Below are positions 1-5,383 of a stretch of 5,383 nt of DNA, one piece after another. The notes under the pieces were generated by a model that was given only the letters and a program-made list of their open reading frames with translations, had not been told where the DNA came from and did not search any database. The position numbers and the translations under genes were made by a program. The stretch is from Methanobacterium sp. (GTDB taxonomy: Archaea > Methanobacteriota > Methanobacteria > Methanobacteriales > Methanobacteriaceae), in NCBI GenBank assembly GCA_009712615.1, contig WASR01000152.1, positions 1-5,383 of the forward strand, given 5' to 3'. Each line of letters starts with the position of its first letter. Position 1 is the first letter of the stretch.

Positions 1-61
1 CATCAGTGGTGCAAAGTGAATCATGCCTAACAAATTTTAAACAAAAAAAATAGTTATTAAA

Positions 62-76
62 TAATTGCTTCAATTA
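62..76. repeat. Perfect inverted repeat, 6-bp arms, 3-nt spacer
   Basis: TAATTG (62-67) is followed by CTT and its exact complement CAATTA (71-76). The site lies 168 bp upstream of valS, in very AT-rich DNA. It has the same 6-3-6 geometry as the two dyads at 122-136 and 143-157, which is the main reason to record it. It could be a dimeric regulator site for valS or for a gene to the left of the window, or a chance palindrome. Confidence 0.25.
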
Positions 77-97
77 AATTATTATCAAGAACTGTGC

Positions 98-111
98 AAA
101 GACTTATAGTA
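98..111 (+). promoter_or_regulatory. Candidate archaeal BRE/TATA element upstream of valS
   Basis: A purine-rich AAAG (98-101) precedes TTATAGTA (104-111), resembling the archaeal BRE plus TATA arrangement. Transcription would then start around 130-137, giving a leader of about 110 nt before valS. Competing TATA-like sequences are TTTATAATAT (120-129) and TTATATTA (141-148). The leader is so AT-rich that sequence alone does not decide among them. Confidence 0.3.
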
Positions 112-121
112 TTTCATGGTT

Positions 122-136
122 TATAATATGATTATA
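122..136. promoter_or_regulatory. Inverted repeat, possible operator (left of a tandem pair)
   Basis: TATAAT (122-127), spacer ATG, then the exact complement ATTATA (131-136). It overlaps a TATA-like sequence at 120-129. Its centre at 129 is 21 bp, about two helical turns, from the centre of the next dyad at 150, so proteins bound at both would face the same side of the helix. That is the usual geometry of a tandem operator, but low complexity makes chance a real alternative. Confidence 0.35.
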
Positions 137-142
137 CCAATT

Positions 143-157
143 ATATTAGAGTAATAT
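143..157. promoter_or_regulatory. Inverted repeat, possible operator (right of a tandem pair)
   Basis: ATATTA (143-148), spacer GAG, then the exact complement TAATAT (152-157). It overlaps the TATA-like TTATATTA at 141-148. It also shares the 8-mer TAATATGA (152-159) with the left dyad region (124-131). If the TATA box at 141-148 is the one used, a protein bound here would block the basal transcription factors. Confidence 0.35.
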
Positions 158-175
158 GAATGACTTGAGTTTAGG

Positions 176-192
176 GGAGTTTATTTTACTCC
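176..192 (+). promoter_or_regulatory. Stem-loop in the valS leader
   Basis: GGAGT (176-180) and ACTCC (188-192) are complementary and enclose the 7-nt loop TTATTTT. Outside them TTTA (170-173) can pair with TAAA (196-199) across an internal loop. This is the only GC-containing structure in the leader and lies 51 nt before the valS start codon. The left arm contains a GGAG that could mimic an SD. It is also part of a 10-bp-spaced direct repeat, GAGTTTA at 167-173 and 177-183. It could be an RNA hairpin or a protein site. Confidence 0.35.
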
Positions 193-231
193 GGTTAAAT
201 TTTTATTTAATCCTATTTTAAACTTCATTTA

Positions 232-237
232 GAGGAG
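232..237 (+). promoter_or_regulatory. Ribosome binding site of valS
   Basis: GAGGAG lies 6 nt upstream of the ATG at 244. It matches the archaeal SD consensus and fixes this start codon. Confidence 0.85.
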
Positions 238-243
238 AATTAG

Positions 244-2907
244 ATGAACAACGATAGCATACCCGCAGATTATGATCACTTAAAGGAAAGTGAGTGGCAG
301 AGTAAATGGCAGAAAGATGAGTTGTACAAGTTTATTGGAGATGGATCCAGACCAAGGTACATCATAGACACTCCACCACCATATCCAACTGGTTCAATAC
401 ATATTGGACACGTGTTAAACTGGACATTTATCGATATTATTGCCAGGTATATGAGAATGAATGGTTATGATGTCATGTTTCCACAGGGATGGGACTGTCA
501 TGGACTTCCTACTGAGGTAAAGGTTGAAGAAATTCATGAAATTAAAAAGAACGATATTCCCCGTGATAAATTCAGGGACATGTGTATTGATCTCACAAGA
601 ACCAACATCAAACAGATGAAGGAACAGATGCAGGGACTAGGATTTTCACAGGACTGGTCAAGGGAATTTGTGACCATGACTCCTGAGTACCGTTCCAAGA
701 CCCAGCTTTCATTCCTCAAACTGTACAATAAAAAATTAATATACAGAGCAGTACATCCTGTGAACTGGTGTCCTCGTTGTGAAACAGCCATAGCATTTGC
801 AGAGGTTGATTACAATGAAAACCAGACCTATCTAAACTACCTTGAATTCTATGAAGCAGAAGGAGATGGAAAGGTCATGATTGCAACCACCAGACCCGAA
901 CTTTTGTCTGCATGTGTGGCTGTAGTTGTGCATCCTGATGATGAGCGTTACAAGGATCTTGAAGGGAAAATGGTTGAGGTTCCGCTTTACAAGCGCAAGG
1001 TCAAAATTATAACTGATACCGATGTTGATCCTGAATTTGGAACAGGTGCGGTTATGGTCTGTACCTTTGGTGATAAAACCGATGCTACATGGGTAAACAG
1101 ATATGAACTGGATGTTATAGAAGCCATAGATGAAAAGGGCCTTATGAAGGATGTTTCAGGCAAATATGCTGGAATGACCATTAAAGAGTGTAAAGCTGCA
1201 ATAATTGACGATCTTGGCAGTGATGGTTGTCTTGTTAAACAAGAACAGGTAGATCAAAATGTGGGCCAGTGCTGGAGATGCAAAACCCCTATTGAAATAC
1301 TCGTGAAGAAACAGTGGTTTGTTGCAGTGAAGGATCTTGAATCTAAAACACTCGAAGCTGCAGATGAAATTGACTGGATACCTGAACACATGAAAATCAG
1401 ACTCCAGAACTGGGCGAGTTCCATGGACTGGGACTGGTGTATTTCAAGACAGAGACTCTTTGCAACACCAATACCTGTTTGGTACTGTAACAGCTGTGGA
1501 AAAATTATTCTTCCTGAACCTGAAGAACTTCCAGTTGATCCCTCAATAGAAAAGCCAAAAAAACCTTGCGACTGCGGATCTACAGATATTACTGGAGAGT
1601 TAGATGTTCTCGACACTTGGATGGATAGTTCAATAACTCCAATGGTTATTGCTGGATGGCCAGAACCTGAGTATGAAAATTATTTCCCTGCAGATTTAAG
1701 ACCACAGGGACACGATATTATAAGAACCTGGGCATTTTACACCATTTTAAGATGTAAAGCCCTCACCGATTCCAGACCCTTTGACAGGATTATTATTAAT
1801 GGGATGGTTTTCGGGGAAGACGGTCATAAAATGAGTAAATCACGCGGAAATGTGATTGCACCGGAAGCAGTTGTTGAGGAGTACGGGGCCGATGCCATGA
1901 GACTGTGGTCTGCAAACAGTGTCCCAGGATCAGATGTTCCATTTGACTGGAAAGATGTTAAAAATGGGTATAAATTCCTCAGAAAATTCTGGAATGCATT
2001 CAGATTCATAAACATGCACATATCAAACTACGATGTTGACAATGTGGAATTTAACATAAGAAATCCAATGGACAGATGGATACTTTCAAAACTCAACTAC
2101 CTAGTAGAAGATGTAACAGACCATCTAAACAACTACAACTTCGCAGATGCAAGAAATAAGATTCAGGCATTTGTGTGGCATGACTTCTGTGATGAATACA
2201 TCGAAGCAGTCAAGTACCGTTTGTATGCAGATTCAGAAGATCTTCAGGAATCAAAGGATGCTGCCAGGCACACACTCAAAACCGTGATTTCAACTTCACT
2301 CAAACTCTTAGCACCAATTACTCCACACTTCACAGAGGAAGTTAATCAGTATCTGGATGAAGAATGTGAAAGTATTCATAAATCTACATGGCCTGAACCT
2401 TTAAAAGTTCTCATGGACAAGGGATCAGAAGAACTTGGAGATAAAGGCGTTAAAGTTATAGGCGATATCAGAAGATTTAAAGCATCAACCAAGAGGCCTT
2501 TAAACACGCCAATAAAACATTTGACCATTTATACCTCGGATGAAGATCTGTTTGAAGATCTGATTGAGCTTGATTCTGATATCATTGGAACCATGAGAAT
2601 CAAGGATCTTCAAATTGAAATGGGAAAACCCGATGTACAGGAGAAAGTCGTTGAAATCACACCTGTCATGTCCTTAATTGGACCAGAGTTTAAAAAGGAC
2701 GCACCAACAGTTGTGAAATATCTGACTTCAGGGGATCCAGATGAAATCTTCAGGGAAATTGAAGAAAATGGTGAGATCATTGTGGATGATCTTAGAATAA
2801 CCAACGACCATATCACCTCCCGAAAGGAGATAGTCGGAAGTTCTGGTGAGAAGGTGGAAATTATCCACTCGGATGAAATGGACATAGTTATGGAGATAGT
2901 GATCTGA
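244..2907 (+). CDS. valS: Valyl-tRNA synthetase (archaeal type)
   Basis: Cytoplasmic class Ia enzyme that attaches valine to tRNA-Val using ATP and removes mischarged threonine. The Rossmann core has the HIGH signature at residues 53-56, in a PPPYPTG context typical of ValRS, and KMSKS at 529-533. The inserted editing (CP1) domain shows ATTRPE (214-219) and GTGAV (266-270) followed by D277 and D280. Zinc ligands are probably C176/C179 with C343/C346, and C415/C418 with C442/C444. DTWMDSS (457-463) closes the catalytic core. A helical anticodon-binding domain follows from about residue 607 ([10 protein letters not shown]), then a small alpha/beta tail to residue 887. The bacterial C-terminal coiled coil is absent, as in archaeal relatives of similar length. 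The ATG is set by GAGGAG 6 nt upstream. The last base of the TGA stop is the first base of aroA. No catalytic residue is missing. IleRS is the nearest alternative, but motif context and length favour ValRS. Confidence 0.97.
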   Translation: MNNDSIPADYDHLKESEWQSKWQKDELYKFIGDGSRPRYIIDTPPPYPTGSIHIGHVLNWTFIDIIARYMRMNGYDVMFPQGWDCHGLPTEVKVEEIHEIKKNDIPRDKFRDMCIDLTRTNIKQMKEQMQGLGFSQDWSREFVTMTPEYRSKTQLSFLKLYNKKLIYRAVHPVNWCPRCETAIAFAEVDYNENQTYLNYLEFYEAEGDGKVMIATTRPELLSACVAVVVHPDDERYKDLEGKMVEVPLYKRKVKIITDTDVDPEFGTGAVMVCTFGDKTDATWVNRYELDVIEAIDEKGLMKDVSGKYAGMTIKECKAAIIDDLGSDGCLVKQEQVDQNVGQCWRCKTPIEILVKKQWFVAVKDLESKTLEAADEIDWIPEHMKIRLQNWASSMDWDWCISRQRLFATPIPVWYCNSCGKIILPEPEELPVDPSIEKPKKPCDCGSTDITGELDVLDTWMDSSITPMVIAGWPEPEYENYFPADLRPQGHDIIRTWAFYTILRCKALTDSRPFDRIIINGMVFGEDGHKMSKSRGNVIAPEAVVEEYGADAMRLWSANSVPGSDVPFDWKDVKNGYKFLRKFWNAFRFINMHISNYDVDNVEFNIRNPMDRWILSKLNYLVEDVTDHLNNYNFADARNKIQAFVWHDFCDEYIEAVKYRLYADSEDLQESKDAARHTLKTVISTSLKLLAPITPHFTEEVNQYLDEECESIHKSTWPEPLKVLMDKGSEELGDKGVKVIGDIRRFKASTKRPLNTPIKHLTIYTSDEDLFEDLIELDSDIIGTMRIKDLQIEMGKPDVQEKVVEITPVMSLIGPEFKKDAPTVVKYLTSGDPDEIFREIEENGEIIVDDLRITNDHITSRKEIVGSSGEKVEIIHSDEMDIVMEIVI
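2892..2904 (+). promoter_or_regulatory. Split SD for aroA inside the end of valS
   Basis: GGAG (2892-2895) and GTGATC (2899-2904) are the two halves of the extended SD GGAGGTGATC, separated by three extra bases. The second half ends 2 nt before the aroA ATG. Re-initiation by ribosomes finishing valS at the TGATG overlap is an equally likely way to start aroA. Confidence 0.5.
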
Positions 2908-4169
2908 TGGATTTAACGGTTCAGGCTGCCAATGAAATTACTGGTACAGTTAAAGCTCCACCATCCAAGAGCTACTCACACCGAGCATTTTTAATGGCAT
3001 TTCTGGCAGATGGTGAATCCATCATAAGGGATCCTCTCTACTCCGAAGATACCCTGGCTTCACTAAACACTGGCATAGAAATGGGATCAACTGTTAAGAG
3101 AAAGGAATCCCTATGCAGTATTACGGGTGTGGCTGGAAAACCTAAAACACCCTACGATGTTCTTGACCTCAAAAATTCAGGAACAACAATGAGGATAATG
3201 ACCAGCCTGGCCTCTCTTGCAGACGGTTTTACAGTTTTAACAGGGGATAATTCCCTTAAAACTCGTCCAATGCAGGATTTATTAGATGCACTTAAACCCC
3301 TTGGCGTGACAGCATGTTCAACTCGTAACGATGGTAAACCGCCAATAATAGTTAAAGGAGGGTTTGATGGAGGCGAAACTTCTATTAAGGGAGATGTTAG
3401 TTCCCAGTTTATTTCTTCCATAATCATGGCCGCACCTCTGGCTAAAAAACCCGTGGATTTAAAGGTTGAAGGAGAATTCATATCCCAGCCCTACGTTATG
3501 ATGACCCTAGAACTCATGGACAAGTTCGGTGTCAAAGTCGAATTTGATAAAACTGAAAAATCATTCCACATTGAACCACAAAGTTACAAACCTGCAGATT
3601 ACACAGTTGAAGGGGATTATTCTTCGGCTTCATACATCATAGCAGCAGCAGCTGCGCTTAAATCAGACGTCACTATTCAAAATTTGATGAAGAATTCCAA
3701 ACAGGGTGACAAGATCATCATTGATATTGTAAGAGACATGGGATGTGAGGTTAAGGTTAAAAACAATGAAGTCGAAATTAAAGGACAAGGAATGCTCAAT
3801 GGAGTGGATGTAAACCTTCAAAATGCCCCTGACCTACTTCCTACTGTAGCGGCTCTAGGTGCCATGGCAGAGGGAACAACAAATATATACGGCGTTGAAC
3901 ACGCACGTTTCAAAGAAACTGACCGTATACACACATGCTCAACAGAACTAGCCAAATTAGGTGTTTCTTTAATTGAAAAAAAGGATGGAATCCAAATAAA
4001 TGGAGGCGTCCATGGTGGAATTGTTAGATCCCACATGGATCATAGACTTGCCATGGCCTTCTACACCATAGGTTTGAAAGTTGGAGAAATCCGTATTAAA
4101 GATGCATCTGTTTACAAAGTTTCATTCCCAGACTTTCCAGATATCATGAAAAAGTTAACAGCTGGTTAG
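2907..4169 (+). CDS. aroA: 3-phosphoshikimate 1-carboxyvinyltransferase (EPSP synthase)
   Basis: Sixth step of the shikimate pathway: joins phosphoenolpyruvate to shikimate 3-phosphate, leading to chorismate and aromatic amino acids. The 420-residue protein has the normal two-domain length. Recognisable sites are KSYSHR (21-26) for substrate phosphate; NSGTTMR (90-96), matching the E. coli loop around G96; DNSLKTRPM (114-122), with R120; SSQF (165-168); the catalytic Asp in APD (D309); RFKETDR (334-340), with K336, E337 and R340; and DHR (378-380). The C-terminal loop reads YKVSFPDF, so aligned on FPD the position of E. coli K411 is V405, as in non-enterobacterial members that also lack Lys there. 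I97 replaces E. coli P101. The start codon overlaps the valS stop, so translational coupling is likely, and the GTPase gene follows after 4 nt. No other shikimate gene is in the window. UDP-GlcNAc enolpyruvyl transferase (MurA) is excluded by these motifs. Confidence 0.96.
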   Translation: MDLTVQAANEITGTVKAPPSKSYSHRAFLMAFLADGESIIRDPLYSEDTLASLNTGIEMGSTVKRKESLCSITGVAGKPKTPYDVLDLKNSGTTMRIMTSLASLADGFTVLTGDNSLKTRPMQDLLDALKPLGVTACSTRNDGKPPIIVKGGFDGGETSIKGDVSSQFISSIIMAAPLAKKPVDLKVEGEFISQPYVMMTLELMDKFGVKVEFDKTEKSFHIEPQSYKPADYTVEGDYSSASYIIAAAAALKSDVTIQNLMKNSKQGDKIIIDIVRDMGCEVKVKNNEVEIKGQGMLNGVDVNLQNAPDLLPTVAALGAMAEGTTNIYGVEHARFKETDRIHTCSTELAKLGVSLIEKKDGIQINGGVHGGIVRSHMDHRLAMAFYTIGLKVGEIRIKDASVYKVSFPDFPDIMKKLTAG

Positions 4170-4173
4170 GACT

Positions 4174-4647
4174 ATGAATAGAAAAAAAGAGCTTAAAATT
4201 GTGGTACTAGGATCCTACAACTCCGGAAAAACAACCACCCTCGAAAATATTTGCCAGAAAAAAACAAAAATTGAGTACAAAGGCACAACAATAGCCCTTG
4301 ATTATGGTAACGTTATGATTCAAGATGAAAAGATCCATATATTCGGATCACCAGGTCAAGAACGATTTGAATTCATGAGGGAAATACTGGCCCATAAAAT
4401 AGACGGTGCCATAGTTGTTATAGACTCTTCCAAAGGTTTAGTTGAAAGTGATGAAAGGATCATCGAAAAACTCAATTTAAAGGATGTTCCATATGTCCTA
4501 TTTGCAAATAAACAGGATCTAAATCCCTCTGACATAGAACATCCACAACTCAGCCCAGACACACCCATCATTCCAACAGTGGCAATCAATGGTCAAGGTG
4601 TTGAAGAAGGCTTTTTAACTCTTGTTGAACTAATCAAAAACAACTAA
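4174..4647 (+). CDS. Small Ras-like GTPase (MglA/SRP-receptor-beta/CvnD-like group)
   Basis: A single-domain, 157-residue P-loop GTPase with no membrane segment or signal peptide, so probably cytoplasmic. G1 is GSYNSGKT (13-20), the switch I threonine is T38 or T39, G4 is NKQD (112-115), and the G5 region is near TVAIN (135-139). G3 reads FGSPGQERF (57-65), with Gly in place of the Asp of DxxG. The same TPGQ/SPGQ form is known in prokaryotic small GTPases that pair with Roadblock/LC7 proteins (CvnD and related COG2229 members), and MglA also departs from DxxG. The cellular role is unknown; no Roadblock partner is encoded here. The ATG lies 4 nt after the aroA stop with only a weak SD (TAGG overlapping that stop), so it probably depends on translation from aroA. 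A GTG at 4201 would cut into the nucleotide-binding region and is unlikely. GTPase fold is near certain; the subfamily is an inference. Confidence 0.88.
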   Translation: MNRKKELKIVVLGSYNSGKTTTLENICQKKTKIEYKGTTIALDYGNVMIQDEKIHIFGSPGQERFEFMREILAHKIDGAIVVIDSSKGLVESDERIIEKLNLKDVPYVLFANKQDLNPSDIEHPQLSPDTPIIPTVAINGQGVEEGFLTLVELIKNN

Positions 4648-4651
4648 ATAA

Positions 4652-4659
4652 TTTTTTTT
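4652..4659 (+). terminator. Oligo-T terminator of the valS-aroA-GTPase unit
   Basis: Eight consecutive T begin 4 nt after the GTPase stop. Archaeal RNA polymerase terminates at such runs without needing a hairpin. An A10 run (4683-4692) follows, so TTTTTTTTAA (4652-4661) and TTAAAAAAAA (4681-4690) form an inverted repeat around a 19-nt loop. The spacer up to 4713 otherwise shows only a weak TATA-like AAATAATTA (4668-4676) for the next gene. Read-through into the next gene remains possible. Confidence 0.55.
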
Positions 4660-4713
4660 AAAAACTCAAATAATTAGACATTAAAAAAAAAATGTAGTGT
4701 ACAAATTCCAAAT

Positions 4714-5367
4714 TTGGAGCTGATTAAAATATCTAGGATCGAAACAATCATCGTTAATCTTGAAGACATTTACACACTCCGAGAATTTGAAGACAGTGAT
4801 CCATTTCGTGTTTTAATAAGAACAATATTATCACAAAGGACCCGAGACGAAAATACTGATGCTGCTTCAGCAATGCTTTTTTCAAAATATTCTACTCCCG
4901 AAGAAATTGCCAATGCTCCCACAGAAGAAGTGGAAAAACTCATAAAAAAATCCGGTTTTTATCATGTTAAAGCCAGTAGGGTGCGGGAAGTTTCAAGGAT
5001 CATACACGAAGACTACAACGACACTGTTCCAGAGGATATGGCAGAACTTTTAAGTTTACCTGGTGTTGGTAGAAAAACTGCCAACTGCGTACTTGTCTAC
5101 GGATTTCATAAGGATGCCATACCCGTGGATGTGCATGTTCACAGAATATCCAACAGAATTGGACTGGTAAACACAGGAACACCCGATGAAACAGAAGACA
5201 AGATAATGAAAATTGTTCCTAAAAAATTCTGGTTGCCCTTAAACGACCTTTTTGTACAGTTTGGACAGACCATCTGCAAACCAATAGGACCAAAACATGA
5301 GATATGTCCAATAGCAGATTACTGCGACTACTACAAAAACATGGATAATACAGCCGATGAAAAATAA
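4714..5367 (+). CDS. nth: Endonuclease III-type DNA glycosylase/AP lyase
   Basis: Base-excision repair enzyme that removes oxidised pyrimidines and nicks the abasic site. The 217 residues cover the full endonuclease III length. The helix-hairpin-helix LPGVGRKTA (115-123) carries the catalytic lysine K121 and the catalytic aspartate is D139 in PVDVHVHR, matching E. coli K120 and D138, so both glycosylase and lyase activities are expected. [11 protein letters not shown] (38-48) is the usual N-terminal core helix of archaeal members. The iron-sulphur motif is altered: C188, H195, C198, C204, giving C-X6-H-X2-C-X5-C where Cys is normal at the second position. The start is uncertain. TTG at 4714 is the only conventional start before the conserved core, but has no SD upstream and overlaps an SD-like GGAGCTGAT; the next in-frame ATG (4873) lies inside the core. 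MutY is unlikely because of the catalytic lysine and the short length; a mismatch-specific relative is possible. Confidence 0.92.
   Translation: MELIKISRIETIIVNLEDIYTLREFEDSDPFRVLIRTILSQRTRDENTDAASAMLFSKYSTPEEIANAPTEEVEKLIKKSGFYHVKASRVREVSRIIHEDYNDTVPEDMAELLSLPGVGRKTANCVLVYGFHKDAIPVDVHVHRISNRIGLVNTGTPDETEDKIMKIVPKKFWLPLNDLFVQFGQTICKPIGPKHEICPIADYCDYYKNMDNTADEK
4716..4724 (+). promoter_or_regulatory. SD-like sequence overlapping the assigned nth start
   Basis: GGAGCTGAT matches eight of nine bases of the archaeal SD GGAGGTGAT, yet it begins inside the assigned TTG start. If used, initiation would fall near 4726-4732, where the in-frame codons are AAA, ATA (4729) and TCT. Either the TTG is correct and the match is fortuitous, or a non-standard codon such as ATA is used. 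Confidence 0.35.
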
Positions 5368-5383
5368 CCTCCTAATTTAGGCA

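Noticed and set aside
1..30. Possible edge of a neighbouring gene: a + frame ending TAA at 28-30, or a minus-strand ATG at 22-24 reading out of the window
   Set aside because: Fewer than ten codons either way and no clear SD for the minus start; the window is too short here to decide.
9..101. 8-mer GTGCAAAG repeated at 9-16 and 94-101
   Set aside because: A single 8-mer repeat is not unexpected in 243 bp and no third copy or symmetry supports it.
116..154. 12-codon frame from ATG 116, rich in Ile, with Val and Leu, as a possible valS leader peptide
   Set aside because: No SD, only one valine codon, and Ile/Leu codons are expected by chance in such AT-rich DNA.
1254..1616. 120-residue minus-strand open frame inside valS, with other antisense frames at 534-791, 987-1181, 1156-1389, 1824-2021 and 2610-2885
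   Set aside because: They lie wholly opposite a well-supported conserved gene, show no domain motifs, and their composition is that expected from reverse-complemented valS codons.
3152..3481. 109-residue minus-strand frame inside aroA, with similar ones at 3818-4036, 4356-4589 and 5000-5182
   Set aside because: They lie opposite aroA, the GTPase gene and nth, with no recognisable protein features; treated as shadows.
4693..4713. Extending nth upstream of 4714
   Set aside because: The frame is open back to the TAG at 4675-4677 but contains no ATG, GTG or TTG codon there, and the ATG at 4692 is out of frame and followed at once by TAG.
5368..5383. AGGAGG on the minus strand (5368-5373) and the small palindrome CCTAATTTAGG (5371-5381) after nth
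   Set aside because: No start codon follows the minus-strand SD-like sequence at usable distance; the palindrome is short, at the window edge, and lacks a T run.

Overview
The window is a compact, AT-rich piece of an archaeal chromosome, most likely from a methanogen of the order Methanobacteriales. This rests on the archaeal-type valyl-tRNA synthetase, the archaeal-style Shine-Dalgarno sites (GAGGAG, GTGATC), oligo-T termination, and a gene order (valS, aroA, small GTPase, endonuclease III) that I recall from memory for that order but could not verify. All four genes are on the + strand, and nearly everything after position 243 is coding.

Bases 1-243 are a non-coding leader that is very AT-rich. 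It holds candidate TATA elements, three perfect 6-3-6 inverted repeats (two of them with centres 21 bp apart), a GC-containing stem-loop closer to the gene, and a clear ribosome binding site. This is a richer leader than a housekeeping gene needs and is the best candidate for regulatory novelty.

Bases 244-4647 look like one transcription unit of three genes. valS (valyl-tRNA synthetase, translation) shares one base with aroA (EPSP synthase, aromatic amino acid pathway). aroA is followed after 4 nt by a 157-residue Ras-like GTPase whose G3 motif lacks the usual aspartate. A run of eight T follows the GTPase gene and probably ends the unit.

Bases 4648-4713 are a 66-nt spacer. The final gene (from about 4714 to 5367) encodes an endonuclease III-type DNA glycosylase/AP lyase. 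Two points stand out in it. The start codon is unclear, because the only conventional in-frame start is a TTG that overlaps an SD-like sequence. The second cysteine of the iron-sulphur cluster motif is also replaced by histidine. The last 16 bases hold no gene I can support.

The genes link protein synthesis, aromatic amino acid synthesis, an unassigned GTPase signal and base-excision repair. The first three are probably co-transcribed; their functional connection is not evident from sequence. I see no mobile element, CRISPR array, RNA gene or defence system, and no clear new multi-gene system.
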